Source of the DNA: Devosia sp.
Lineage (GTDB): Bacteria > Pseudomonadota > Alphaproteobacteria > Rhizobiales > Devosiaceae
DNA length: 64,000 bases
NCBI GenBank assembly: GCA_015234425.1
Contig: JADGNE010000023.1
Coordinates: 186,001 to 250,000, forward strand
Reading direction: 5' to 3'
Under the pieces are notes generated by a model. That model saw only the letters and a program-made list of their open reading frames with translations, was not told the DNA's origin and made no database searches. Below are positions 8,265 through 18,812 of the stretch, one piece after another (the first letter of the stretch is position 1; every line of letters starts with the position of its first letter). The position numbers and the translations under genes were made by a program.

Positions 8265-8297
8265 GGCCGTCTCCTTCGGGAGGCGGCCTTTTTATTT
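8265..8297 (+). terminator. Intrinsic terminator of prfB
   Basis: A 10-bp stem (GGCCGTCTCC / GGAGGCGGCC, one G-T pair) with a TTCG loop is followed by TTTTTATTT. It separates prfB from the convergent peptidase gene, whose stop codon lies in the T tract. Confidence 0.9.
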
Positions 8298-9435
8298 AGC
8301 CCAGCAGCGCCTGGACGCGCTTGCCGGCGTCGAGGAATGTGCGCGGGTCGATCGGGGCGTCGCCCTTGCGGATTTCGAAATGCAGATGCGGCCCGGTCGA
8401 GCGTCCGGTTGATCCCACCTTGGCGATTGGTGTTCCGGCATTGACGCTCTGCCCCTCGCGCGCCAGATAGCCGCTGAGATGGGCGTAGCGGGTGATATGG
8501 CCGGTCGCGTGGGTCACTTCCACCACCTTGCCATAGCCCGATTTGGTCCCCACAAAGCTCACCACACCCTTTGCGGCGCTGAACACCGTGGTCCCGGTCG
8601 GAGCCGCAAAGTCGAGCCCGGCGTGAAACGCCCGGCCACCGGTGAACGGGTCCTTGCGGTTGCCGTAGCCTGAGCTGTTGCGATAATTGCCGGTCATGGG
8701 CATGTGGATCGGCGCCGCCTCGACGCTTTCCCGCGCCGCCTTGTAGCGCAGCAGCGCAGCCATCACCGCATTGGCGTCTTCCACCATGGGCGAGCTCTCC
8801 ATGCCCTCGGCAGCGGGCAGCAGCGGGCCGCCCATGCCGAGTTCGCCGAGATCGGGCAGGGCCATGGCGATGCCCAGCTGGCGCATTTCGATGACAATGC
8901 CATCGGTCCGCTCCGTCGCGGCTTCGGCAATCCCCGTCATGGCGCGATGCGTCTCGCTCATCATCCGCTCTAGGCTCTCGGCGGTCGCCACGATGTCGGG
9001 ATTGCCGGACGCGGTCGTGCTGGCAAGCTGTTCTGTCGCGGGCGCATCGGAAATCGAAACGGCAGCAATGCCCAGCTGATCAGCCTTGTCGACCAGTGCG
9101 CGCACCAGTTGATGCTGCTCCAGCAGCACATCCTGTTGGGCTGAAAGCTCCTGCAGCTGCAAATTGATATCGCCCGCCTGGGCATAATTGCGCGAGTGCA
9201 GCCGGTCGATCTCGACGCGCATCTGGGCGATGCGATCCTCATAGGCGCCGATCACCTGCTCGGACTGCGTGTTGAGCAACCGTGCAATATCCGGCGCCAT
9301 AAGCAGGCCCGTCGCAGTCAGCCCATTGGCGCCCAGCAGCAGCGTGAACATGCCGTAGAACAGGGCAGGGTGGATCCCCTTGCGCACTGTTCGTGCCGAC
9401 TTGTCTTTCTCGCCGAAGCTCGCAGATTGGCGCAT
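8296..9435 (-). CDS. M23-family (LytM) metallopeptidase with coiled-coil N-terminus
   Basis: A 379-residue inner-membrane-anchored protein. A membrane segment (about residues 20-45, HPALFYGMFTLLLGANGL onward) is followed by a coiled coil (about 60-110, rich in Gln/Leu/Arg). The C-terminal LytM domain runs from about 260 to the end. Its zinc ligands are seen in HAGLDF and HLHFE, plus the His of YAHLSGY. Such proteins cleave peptidoglycan cross-links or activate amidases in cell division and growth. The ATG at 9435 has GAGGG at ideal spacing; the GTG at 9447 is less likely. It is convergent with prfB and monocistronic. Confidence 0.87.
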   Translation of the reverse strand: MRQSASFGEKDKSARTVRKGIHPALFYGMFTLLLGANGLTATGLLMAPDIARLLNTQSEQVIGAYEDRIAQMRVEIDRLHSRNYAQAGDINLQLQELSAQQDVLLEQHQLVRALVDKADQLGIAAVSISDAPATEQLASTTASGNPDIVATAESLERMMSETHRAMTGIAEAATERTDGIVIEMRQLGIAMALPDLGELGMGGPLLPAAEGMESSPMVEDANAVMAALLRYKAARESVEAAPIHMPMTGNYRNSSGYGNRKDPFTGGRAFHAGLDFAAPTGTTVFSAAKGVVSFVGTKSGYGKVVEVTHATGHITRYAHLSGYLAREGQSVNAGTPIAKVGSTGRSTGPHLHFEIRKGDAPIDPRTFLDAGKRVQALLG

Positions 9436-9517
9436 TCTGGCCCTCACGCATGACCTGGAACATGGTGAGTGAAGTATGACCGGGCATGGTTAAGAAAGGC
9501 GAAAAGCCCGCGGAGCC

Positions 9518-9997
9518 TCAGCCCTTTGCGCCAAAACTATCCAGCGCTTCGAGCATTTTGGCCGCATGCCCCTTGATCCGGGTGGCCCTGATCACCTTGG
9601 CGATCCGCCCTTCGGCGTCGATGATGAAACTGGTGCGAACCAGCCCCATGAACTCCCGGCCATAGAGCTTCTTCAACCGCCACACGCCGAACGCCTCGAT
9701 CGCCTTGCGCTCCGGGTCGGCGATGAGCGGCACTGCCAGCCCATACTTCCGGCGAAATGCCTGGTGGCTGTCGAGATCGTCAGGCGAGATGCCAATCAGA
9801 ACCGCGCCGCGGTCCCCAAATTCGGCGGCCAGGGCGGAAAACTCCCGGTTTTCGTCAACGCAGCCGCCGGAATCGTCCTGGGGATAAAAGAACAGCACAA
9901 CCGGGCGCCCCAGCTGTTGGGAAAGCGTGAAATTGGTGCCATCATCCAGCGGAAGTGTGAAATCGGGAGCGATGTCCCCAGGCTGCAAATGTGTCAT
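9518..9997 (-). CDS. bcp: Peroxiredoxin of the Bcp/PrxQ type
   Basis: The 159-residue thiol peroxidase reduces peroxides in the cytoplasm. The start MTHLQPGDIAPDFTLP and the block FFYPQDDSGGCVDEN, which holds the peroxidatic Cys, are typical of Bcp. The usual TPGCT motif is altered to SGGCV, so the conserved Thr is replaced by Ser two positions earlier. No second Cys is present, so it should act as a 1-Cys enzyme recycled by an external thiol. The gene lies about 150 bp from the divergent AsmA-like gene. Confidence 0.85.
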   Translation of the reverse strand: MTHLQPGDIAPDFTLPLDDGTNFTLSQQLGRPVVLFFYPQDDSGGCVDENREFSALAAEFGDRGAVLIGISPDDLDSHQAFRRKYGLAVPLIADPERKAIEAFGVWRLKKLYGREFMGLVRTSFIIDAEGRIAKVIRATRIKGHAAKMLEALDSFGAKG

Positions 9998-10147
9998 TGT
10001 CTGGCTCCGCGGCTACGCGGCCTCAATAGTGGGTGTCAGCGCCACAATCCAGCCGGTATCATTGTCCAAATGACCGCTTTCAGGCGGATGATTCTGTGAG
10101 GAGCCGGCAGATAACTACCCATCCTCGATCTGGGCGCCAGTGAGCGA

Positions 10148-13100
10148 GTGACAATCCCCGCCGAGCCGACCGCAGTCGTAGAAGCGCCGCCGACCCGCAG
10201 GAGAATGCCTCGCGGGGCGAAGCTTGCTGCCTGGATTGTCGGTGTGCCGCTGGCGCTCCTCACAGTGCTCTATCTGATCCTTCTCGTTACCCCGATCCGC
10301 CTGCCGTTCGCCGGCGATACCGTGCGCGGGCTCGTCCAGTCGGCGCTGCCACCAGGCGCAGACATCGAACTGGGCGACATGGCGCTGGCGCTCGAGCAGG
10401 GTGTCTGGCCCGTCATCCAGTTTTCACCCGTCACCTACAAGGACAGCGTGTCGGGCGCCCGCGTCGCCATGGAGGCGCTGGAAGTCGGTTTCTCGCCGCT
10501 GCTCATGCTGGTGGGCAAGCCGGGAGCGACGGTCACCATTGTGGCTCCGCATATCCAGCTCGTGCAGGACCTCTATGGCCCGCGCCTCACCACATTCGAG
10601 ATGGAAGAGGATCCCGAGGGCGGCCCGCCAACCCTGAAGGTCCTTGAGGGCGAACAGGCCTTTCCTCCGGTCGGCATCGCCCATGAGGGCGTCGTCGTCG
10701 GCAGCGAAAAGGCGCCGCTCCGCTCTGACAATGACTGGCTCGTCTATAATCTTGAATCGGCCGAAGTCTCGATCAACGACCTCGTCAAGCAGATCCGGCA
10801 GGGCCGCTTTTCCAAGCTGACAATCCGCGACGGCACGGTCGATATGTCCGACTCCGTCTATCAGCTCTTCCGCCGCATCGAGGACGTGTCCCTCACTGTG
10901 GGCACCGGTACATCGGAGCAGGAGATCCTCGGATCCTTCTCCGCCAATATCGGCAATCGCCAGGTCACTGGAACTTTCGAACGCGTCCTGGCCGATGACG
11001 GCACTTCGCGCCTCAAGGCCGATGTCATCAATCTCGATTTTGCCGCGCTCCTGCCGTTCATCGATGATGCCTCGGCCATGGCCGCCATACGGGGTGCGGG
11101 TGCGCTCTCCATCGATGTTGGTTTTGACCCGGCAGGCGGGACCCTGATGGAAGGGATCTTCCGCATCGATCTCACCGGTGTCGACCTGCGCATCGGCAAG
11201 GATTATTTCCCAGTCGCCAGTTCCATCATGGAAATCACCTGGAACCCGTCGGCCGGCCAGTTTGTGCTGGCGGATTCGGCAATCCAGATCGGTCAGAGCA
11301 ATGCCCGGGTCGCTGGCACATTTGCCATGGGGCTCGACCCCGATTACGGCCCGACGATCGGCATTTTCCTTCAGGCGCGCGACGTCTCGATCCATCCCAA
11401 TGATCTGGAAGCGCCAACCGCGCCCTTTACCACCATGGAATTTTCCGGCTGGTCTGCGCCGCTCTATGGGGCAATGGGCATCGATCGCTTCGTGGCCCGG
11501 CGCGACGACACCGTCGTCGAAACCATCGGCCGCATCGACATGCTGCGCGACGGCATGGGCCTCGAAATGACCGTGGCCGGCAAGGCCGTCACCGCCGATG
11601 ACCTCAAGCGCCTCTGGCCCTACATCATGGGCGGCGAGAGCCGTGATTGGTTTGTCGCCAATGTCCCCGAAGGCCGGGTGGTCGAGGCCCGCCTCGAGTT
11701 CAATTATCCTGTCGGCACGTTGACGCTCGATGGTGAGGATGCGCCCACGCCCGAGGGCGCGATGAGCATCGACATGCTGGGCGAGGGCGTGAAGATCCGC
11801 GCCGTCGATACCATGCCGGCCATCGCCATCGATGGCCTCACCCGCCTCCAGATCAAGGACAGCAACGTCACCATCTCCGCCTCCGGCGGCGAGGTGCCAA
11901 CGCGGGCAGGGCCCATCCGCATCGCCAATCCGGCCCTCGTCATGGACAATTCGGTCCCGGACGAGAGCATCATGGAAATCTCGGGCAGTCTTAAATCCTC
12001 CATCGCCTCGCTGGTAGCCCTTGCCGAGGACCAGGCACCGGACGTCATGGCCGGCACGGAATTCCCCCTGACCATCTCCGCACTCACCGGCGACGTCGAT
12101 CTTGGCCTCGTAGCCACCATCGGTCTGCCGGACGAAGCGACTGGCCGAGAGATGGATGTCGACTACGTCGTCACGGGAACCCTCGCCGATTTCGCCAGCA
12201 GCGAGCCTATCCAGGATCGCCGCATCGGTGATGGCCAGCTCAGTTTCTCCGCGACCCAGGACAATTACGTCGTCGGTGGCACCGCCAATATCGACGGCAT
12301 GGTGGCCGATATCTCGGTTGCCGGTACGCCCGAAACCGCGCCAAATCTCAAGATCTCCTCTTCCGTGGCGGTAAGCGACCTCAAGGCCATGGGCTTTGAC
12401 GCCTCGCCCTTCCTCACCGGCCGCGTGAAGTTCAGCGCCGAGCCCCAGGCCGACGGTGCCCTCAAGATGGTCGTCGACCTGGCGGACGCCGGCCTCACCA
12501 TCAAGGACATCGGCATCACCAAGGCCGCCGGCACGCCGGGCACGCTCACCGCAACCGTCCGGCCCGATGGCGAGACCACTCATCTCGAAGAGATCGATCT
12601 TGGTTTCGGCACCGTGCGTCTCAAGGGCGGCATTGAGTTCCACGCCACCAAGGGCCTTGTGGCGGCCAGCTTCGACACCTTTGCCCTCAGCCAGGGGGAC
12701 AGTGCCCAGGTGGCGGTTTCGCCCATGGATGGCGGCTATGCGGTCCGCATCCGCGGCAAGCAGCTCGACCTCAAACCTGTGGTCCAGCAGTTCTTTGATC
12801 TCAACCAGGGCAGCGGCGGCGTCCAGACCACCCAGATCAACCAGACCCTAGCGCTCGACGTCCGGCTCGACCGCGCCGTCGGCTACTACGCCACGACCGC
12901 CTTTAACGTGAACGTCGACCTGCTGCTTCGCGGCAGCGACATGCGGCGGGCAACCGTCTCCACCCAGTTTGGCGAAGGCAATGCTCTTTCGATCACTACC
13001 AATCCGGCTCCGCGCGGCCGTACCCTCAGCGTTGCCTTCAACGACGCCGGCACCATTCTGCGCTTCCTCGGCATCTATTCCCAATTGGCCGGGGGTAGCG

Positions 13101-13618
13101 GCAGCCTCGTCCTCACCACTGATCGCGACGCCGACGCCGAGGCCGGCCGTCTCCTGCTGCGCAATTTCGCCATTGTGGATGAGGCCAATGTCGCCCAGAT
13201 CCTCGGCAATCACTCCGATTCCCGCGCCGCCATTGCCGCCCGCAACCGTCTTGATTTCGACGCAGCCCAGGTTGACTTCGTGCGCCGCAAGGATCGCGTC
13301 GAGGTCACCAATGGCATGTTGACCGGCGACACGGTTGGCGGCACGGCGCGCGGCTTTATCTACACCGACCGCCGCCAGTACGATCTCAATGGCACCTATG
13401 TGCCGCTGTTCGGGCTCAACAACGCCTTCCAGAAAATCCCGCTGCTCGGCCCGCTCCTCGGCGGCCGTGACGGCGAGGGTCTTGTCGGCGTCACCTTCGC
13501 CATCCGTGGTCCTCTGGACAATCCGCAGTTCGCCATCAACCCGCTGTCGATCCTGCTGCCAGGTGCCTTCCGCGAGCTCTTCGAGTTCCGCGCCCGCGAA
13601 CTTCCTCCGGCCGAATAA
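10148..13618 (+). CDS. Large AsmA/YhdP-like envelope protein (DUF3971-type)
   Basis: A 1156-residue protein with one N-terminal membrane segment (about residues 27-49, LAAWIVGVPLALLTVLYLI) and a long, beta-rich periplasmic region of repeated amphipathic strands. It ends in an AsmA-like C-terminal domain with the family ending GPLDNPQFAINPLSILLPGA. Relatives (AsmA, YhdP, TamB) form grooved bridges moving phospholipids between the membranes; that role here is inferred. The start is a GTG at 10148; an ATG at 10205 just before the membrane segment has its AGGAG too close. It is monocistronic, closed by a bidirectional terminator. I am confident of the superfamily, not the exact subgroup. Confidence 0.8.
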   Translation: MTIPAEPTAVVEAPPTRRRMPRGAKLAAWIVGVPLALLTVLYLILLVTPIRLPFAGDTVRGLVQSALPPGADIELGDMALALEQGVWPVIQFSPVTYKDSVSGARVAMEALEVGFSPLLMLVGKPGATVTIVAPHIQLVQDLYGPRLTTFEMEEDPEGGPPTLKVLEGEQAFPPVGIAHEGVVVGSEKAPLRSDNDWLVYNLESAEVSINDLVKQIRQGRFSKLTIRDGTVDMSDSVYQLFRRIEDVSLTVGTGTSEQEILGSFSANIGNRQVTGTFERVLADDGTSRLKADVINLDFAALLPFIDDASAMAAIRGAGALSIDVGFDPAGGTLMEGIFRIDLTGVDLRIGKDYFPVASSIMEITWNPSAGQFVLADSAIQIGQSNARVAGTFAMGLDPDYGPTIGIFLQARDVSIHPNDLEAPTAPFTTMEFSGWSAPLYGAMGIDRFVARRDDTVVETIGRIDMLRDGMGLEMTVAGKAVTADDLKRLWPYIMGGESRDWFVANVPEGRVVEARLEFNYPVGTLTLDGEDAPTPEGAMSIDMLGEGVKIRAVDTMPAIAIDGLTRLQIKDSNVTISASGGEVPTRAGPIRIANPALVMDNSVPDESIMEISGSLKSSIASLVALAEDQAPDVMAGTEFPLTISALTGDVDLGLVATIGLPDEATGREMDVDYVVTGTLADFASSEPIQDRRIGDGQLSFSATQDNYVVGGTANIDGMVADISVAGTPETAPNLKISSSVAVSDLKAMGFDASPFLTGRVKFSAEPQADGALKMVVDLADAGLTIKDIGITKAAGTPGTLTATVRPDGETTHLEEIDLGFGTVRLKGGIEFHATKGLVAASFDTFALSQGDSAQVAVSPMDGGYAVRIRGKQLDLKPVVQQFFDLNQGSGGVQTTQINQTLALDVRLDRAVGYYATTAFNVNVDLLLRGSDMRRATVSTQFGEGNALSITTNPAPRGRTLSVAFNDAGTILRFLGIYSQLAGGSGSLVLTTDRDADAEAGRLLLRNFAIVDEANVAQILGNHSDSRAAIAARNRLDFDAAQVDFVRRKDRVEVTNGMLTGDTVGGTARGFIYTDRRQYDLNGTYVPLFGLNNAFQKIPLLGPLLGGRDGEGLVGVTFAIRGPLDNPQFAINPLSILLPGAFRELFEFRARELPPAE

Positions 13619-13649
13619 AAAAGGCGCCACAATCACTTGGGCGCCTTTT
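13619..13649. terminator. Bidirectional intrinsic terminator between AsmA-like gene and tyrS
   Basis: AAAAGGCGCC / GGCGCCTTTT arms (13619-13628, 13640-13649) with an 11-base loop give a T tract on both strands. It serves the two convergent genes. Confidence 0.85.
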
Positions 13650-13671
13650 CAGATTCAAAATGTGAGAGCTC

Positions 13672-14910
13672 TTAGACCGGCTTGATCAGCGCGTGACGCT
13701 TCTTGCCGACGGAGAGCTTGATCACGCCCTCGTCGAGCAGGGCGTTGTCGCCGATCACCAGCTTTTCGTCATCGATGCTGGCGTCGTTGACCTTCACCGC
13801 ACCCGAAGAGACATGCCGGCGGGCTTCGCCATTGGAGGCGGCGAGACCAGCCTTAACCAGTGCACTGAGTATGCCGATGCCGGAGCTCAGTTCGGCATGA
13901 GTCACCTCTGCCGTCGGCAGCGACAGATCGAGCTTGCCGGTCTCGAAGGTGGCGCGAGCCGTTTCGGCGGCTTCATCGGCCGCAGCCTGGCCGCGCAGCA
14001 TGGCGGTGACTTCGGTCGCGAGGCGCTTCTTGGCCTCGTTGATATCGCCGGCCACGATGCGTGCGATCTCGTCGAGCGGCAGCGTCGTGTAGAGCTTGAG
14101 GAAGCGCTCCACGTCGGCGTCCTCGGTATTGCGCCAGTACTGCCAGAAATCATAGGCCGACAGCATGTCCGCGTTGAGCCAGATGGCGCCGTTCATCGAC
14201 TTGCCCATCTTCTGGCCTGACGCGGTCGTCAAGAGCGGCGAGGTCAGCGCATAAAGCTGCGGCGTGCCCATGCGGTGCCCGAGGTCGATACCATTGATGA
14301 TATTGCCCCACTGGTCCGAACCGCCCATCTGCAGGCGCACATTGTAGCGCTGGTTCAGCTCCACGAAGTCGTAGGCCTGCAGGATCATGTAGTTGAATTC
14401 GAGGAAGCTGAGCGACTGCTCGCGATCGAGCCGCTGCTTGACCGAGTCAAAGCTCAGCATGCGGTTGACCGAAAAGTGCTGGCCAACGTCACGCAGGAAT
14501 TCGAGGTAGTTGAGCGGCAGCAGCCACTCCGCATTGTTTACCATCAGCGACTTTTCGCCGGCGAAATCGAGATAGTTCGAAAACACCTGCTTGATGCCGT
14601 TGATGTTGGACTGGATCATGTCCGTGCCCATCAGCTTGCGCGCCTCGTCCTTGAAGGACGGATCGCCCACCATGCCGGTGCCGCCGCCCATCAGGGCCAC
14701 TGCGCGATGGCCGGTCTTTTCCAGCCAGTGCAGCATCATGATCTGGATCAGGCTCCCCACGTGCAGGGATGACGCCGTCGGATCAAAGCCGATATAGGCG
14801 GTCACCTGTTCGGTGGCGAAGAGATTGTCGAGACCATCAGGGTCGGACATCTGGTGGATAAAGCCGCGCTCATCGAGGGTGCGCAGGAAATCGGATTTGA
14901 ACTTGCTCAT
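13672..14910 (-). CDS. tyrS: Tyrosine--tRNA ligase
   Basis: The 412-residue class I synthetase charges tRNA-Tyr. The HIGH-type motif appears as [13 protein letters not shown] (HVGS) and the KMSKS motif as KMGKSMNG. An S4 RNA-binding domain occupies the last 65 or so residues ([16 protein letters not shown]). The ATG at 14910 begins MSKFKSDFL, the family start; the open frame extends 25 codons further up without similarity. It is convergent with the AsmA-like gene. The alpha/beta hydrolase gene upstream on the same strand is separated from it by a hairpin. Confidence 0.96.
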   Translation of the reverse strand: MSKFKSDFLRTLDERGFIHQMSDPDGLDNLFATEQVTAYIGFDPTASSLHVGSLIQIMMLHWLEKTGHRAVALMGGGTGMVGDPSFKDEARKLMGTDMIQSNINGIKQVFSNYLDFAGEKSLMVNNAEWLLPLNYLEFLRDVGQHFSVNRMLSFDSVKQRLDREQSLSFLEFNYMILQAYDFVELNQRYNVRLQMGGSDQWGNIINGIDLGHRMGTPQLYALTSPLLTTASGQKMGKSMNGAIWLNADMLSAYDFWQYWRNTEDADVERFLKLYTTLPLDEIARIVAGDINEAKKRLATEVTAMLRGQAAADEAAETARATFETGKLDLSLPTAEVTHAELSSGIGILSALVKAGLAASNGEARRHVSSGAVKVNDASIDDEKLVIGDNALLDEGVIKLSVGKKRHALIKPV

Positions 14911-14964
14911 TTTGCGATCCAAGTGCCGCCGGGGTCTCTGCCACCGGCGTCCGGGAATAGTAAG

Positions 14965-14989
14965 CGGCGTGCCCGGGTAAGGCACGCCG
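14965..14989. terminator. Hairpin between hydrolase gene and tyrS
   Basis: A perfect 9-bp stem CGGCGTGCC / GGCACGCCG with a 7-base loop lies 32 bases after the hydrolase stop. The following minus-strand sequence has only a weak T content, so it may be a Rho-assisted or imperfect terminator. Confidence 0.45.
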
Positions 14990-15021
14990 TGGTGAGGCGA
15001 TCGCCTCCTTTGCGCTCAGAT

Positions 15022-15684
15022 TTAGCGCCCGCCGCCGTCCGCGATCTCCTGACGGCGACGGTCGAGATATTCGGCACAGGCCGTGGTCAGTTCGTCCACC
15101 TTGCCTTCGTAGAAGTGGTTGGCGCCTTCCACGATCTGCTGCTCGATGGTGATGCCCTTCTGCGTCTTGAGCTTGTCCACGAGCTTCTGGACGGACGTCG
15201 GCGGTGCCACGCGGTCCTTGTCGCCGTGGATGATCAGGCCCGAGGACGGGCAGGGGGCGAGGAACGAGAAGTCGTAGAGATTCTCCGGCGGGGACACCGA
15301 GATGAACCCCTCCACTTCCGGACGGCGCATCAAAAGCTGCATGCCGATCCAGGCGCCGAAGGAGAAACCGGCGATCCAGCAGCCGCGCGACTCGCGGTTG
15401 ATGATCTGCAGCCAGTCGAGCGCGGCAGCCGCATCGCTGAGTTCGCCGATGCCGTGATCGAACGCGCCCTGGCTGCGGCCGACGCCGCGCGAGTTGAAGC
15501 GCAACACGGAAAAGCCGCGTTCTGCGAACATATAGAAGAGGTTATAGACGATCTGGTTATTCATCGTCCCGCCGAACTGCGGATGCGGATGAAGAACGAT
15601 GGCGATCGGTGCGTTCGGCTCCTTGCCCGGCTGGTAGCGGCCCTCGAGGCGGCCTTCGGGGCCATTGAAGATGACTTCAGGCAT
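15022..15684 (-). CDS. Alpha/beta hydrolase (cytoplasmic, dienelactone-hydrolase-like)
   Basis: A 220-residue alpha/beta-hydrolase fold protein. The nucleophile elbow is GFSFG (Ser near residue 108). A probable catalytic Asp lies in IIHGDKDRVAPP and the catalytic His in EGANHFYEG. The oxyanion region VLHPHPQFGGTMNN is characteristic of a widespread proteobacterial subgroup of unknown substrate. No signal peptide is present. It is divergent from the suf operon, sharing a 284-bp intergenic region. Specific substrate unknown. Confidence 0.82.
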   Translation of the reverse strand: MPEVIFNGPEGRLEGRYQPGKEPNAPIAIVLHPHPQFGGTMNNQIVYNLFYMFAERGFSVLRFNSRGVGRSQGAFDHGIGELSDAAAALDWLQIINRESRGCWIAGFSFGAWIGMQLLMRRPEVEGFISVSPPENLYDFSFLAPCPSSGLIIHGDKDRVAPPTSVQKLVDKLKTQKGITIEQQIVEGANHFYEGKVDELTTACAEYLDRRRQEIADGGGR

Positions 15685-15756
15685 GGGTTTGTTTTCCGGC
15701 CTTTTTGGCTGTGTATTAAACGGAGTTTTCCAGTCAGTTTAAGGGCAGCGCGCCGC

Positions 15757-15785
15757 TTGACTAAGCGCGGGCCTCTCCCTAAAAC
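15757..15785 (+). promoter_or_regulatory. Putative sigma70 promoter of the suf operon
   Basis: TTGACT (15757-15762), 17-bp spacer, TAAAAC (15780-15785). The predicted transcription start near 15792 falls just before the Irr-box-like site at 15803, so a bound repressor could block initiation or early elongation. Confidence 0.5.
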
Positions 15786-15802
15786 ATGGGTCGGAAAACC
15801 AG

Positions 15803-15819
15803 TTTAGAATTGTTCGAAA
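15803..15819. promoter_or_regulatory. Irr-box (iron control element) upstream of the suf operon
   Basis: TTTAGAATTGTTCGAAA matches the alphaproteobacterial Irr-box form TTTAGAA-N3-TTCTAAA with one mismatch. It sits about 150 bases before the first suf gene and just after a good promoter. Irr is the haem-responsive Fur-family regulator of Hyphomicrobiales and is known or predicted to control suf operons. Binding is inferred from the match. Confidence 0.7.
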
Positions 15820-15968
15820 CTCGGTTTTTGGCCGTACAACGGCCATGTGAGCGCCCCTTGTAATGAAATTGGGCGACATAATTCAAGGATTGTTTGGTCC
15901 CAGGTGCGCGGGAGCGTCCCATTGGGAGCATGGCAGGTATGTTGGGCAATGGGGTCCGGTTAAGCGCA

Positions 15969-17108
15969 ATGGCGAGACAGAACGTCTATCTCGATCACAA
16001 TGCAGCCTCGCCGCTTCGTCCAGAAGCGCGTACGGCGCTGCTTGCCGCGCTTGATTTCACGGGCAATCCATCATCTGTCCATGCCCACGGCCGCGCCCTG
16101 CGCGACACCATCGAGACCGGCCGTCGTCAGGTGGCAAGGCTCGCTGGCGCCGAACCGCGCCAGGTGGTATTCACCGGCTCGGCGACCGAAGCCATCACCC
16201 AGGCCATTGTCGGCGGGGCAAAGATGTTTGCGGCAAGCACCATCGCTGTCAGCGCTGGCGATCATGTCGCCGCCCCCCAAGCGGCCAACGCGACGGGCTT
16301 GCCTGTCATCTCCATCGGTCTTTTGCCAGACGGCCGCATTGATCTCGATCAATTGGCGACGATATTGGCCGAAGCCGAGGGAAATCTTCTGGTCTGTGTG
16401 CATTGGGTCAATAACGAGACCGGTGTTGTTCAGCCGATCGGCCGTATCAGCGCCATGGTCGGACCCACGCGCCACACGCTTCTGGTCGATGCCGTCCAGG
16501 CCTTTGGCAAGCTGCCTCTGGATTTTGCGGCCTCGGCACCCGATATGATGGCCATTAGTGGCCACAAGATCGGTGCGCCTTCCGGCATTGGTGGGCTGCT
16601 CGTCAAAGGCCATGCCGACACCGTGCGTCTCATCCCCGGTGGCGGTCAGGAACAGGGTCGCCGTGGCGGCACCGAGGCCTTCGCGCTGATTGCAGCTTTC
16701 GGCGCCGCAGCAGAGGCCGCGGGCAATGACGACCGGACCCGTCTTCAGGGTCTCGTCGACGCACTCGAAGCCGGTCTTAAAACGCTCGCGCCCGACGTTG
16801 TCATCTTTGGCGCGGAAGCCGAACGGGTCGGCAGCGTGGTCAACTTTGCCATCCCGGGCCTCAAGAGTGCCACGGCCATGATGGCGCTCGATCTGCAGGG
16901 TGTGTCGGTCTCGTCCGGCTCTGCCTGTTCGTCCGGCAAGGTGAGCGTCAGCCACGTTCTGCTTGCCATGGGCGTTGCGCCGGAGCTCGCCGAATGTGCT
17001 CTGCGTGTCAGCTTCGGCTGGAATTCCACGGAAGAGGATGCGACAGCGTTCCTTTCCGCACTTGAAACCATTCTGGCCCGCCAAAAGCGGTCCGGCCAGG
17101 CGGCCTGA
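15969..17108 (+). CDS. Cysteine desulfurase, NifS/IscS-like (class I), first gene of suf operon
   Basis: A 379-residue PLP enzyme taking sulfur from cysteine. It starts MARQNVYLDHNAASPL, the class I signature. The PLP Lys is in SGHKIGAPSG and the catalytic Cys in SSGSACSSGK, the long flexible loop of NifS/IscS types. It differs clearly from the class II SufS encoded downstream. The ATG at 15969 is chosen from homology; an in-frame TTG at 15894 and ATGs at 15930 and 15939 lie upstream, none with an ideal ribosome site. In alphaproteobacteria such a gene commonly heads the suf operon, so it probably supplies sulfur for Fe-S assembly. Confidence 0.9.
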   Translation: MARQNVYLDHNAASPLRPEARTALLAALDFTGNPSSVHAHGRALRDTIETGRRQVARLAGAEPRQVVFTGSATEAITQAIVGGAKMFAASTIAVSAGDHVAAPQAANATGLPVISIGLLPDGRIDLDQLATILAEAEGNLLVCVHWVNNETGVVQPIGRISAMVGPTRHTLLVDAVQAFGKLPLDFAASAPDMMAISGHKIGAPSGIGGLLVKGHADTVRLIPGGGQEQGRRGGTEAFALIAAFGAAAEAAGNDDRTRLQGLVDALEAGLKTLAPDVVIFGAEAERVGSVVNFAIPGLKSATAMMALDLQGVSVSSGSACSSGKVSVSHVLLAMGVAPELAECALRVSFGWNSTEEDATAFLSALETILARQKRSGQAA

Positions 17109-17174
17109 CGGTCGCCCATACATGTATCGTCCACGGCGGCCTTGACCCGCCGAGGGGCAAGAAGGAGAAGCCTG

Positions 17175-18704
<1,530 letters not shown>

Positions 18705-18729
18705 CCACAGAAATCGCGGCTCACTCCCA

Positions 18730-18749
18730 CCTCTCCCTTCGGGGAGAGG
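18730..18749. repeat. Palindromic intergenic repeat, sufB-sufC
   Basis: CCTCTCCC-TTCG-GGGAGAGG forms an 8-bp stem, followed by a GC-rich tail ending in TGAGGGAG. It shares its layout with the elements at 20797-20884 and 22991-23096, so I class it as one member of a dispersed palindromic repeat family. Confidence 0.6.
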
Positions 18750-18812
18750 GCGGCTGAGGGAGCCTTGTTGAAGACACTGGCGCCGAGACGGCAGCCAAAC
18801 CCGGAGTTAGAA

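Noticed and set aside
10424..12643. 739-codon open frame on the minus strand
   Set aside because: Lies inside the AsmA/YhdP-like gene on the opposite strand and has no recognisable motif.
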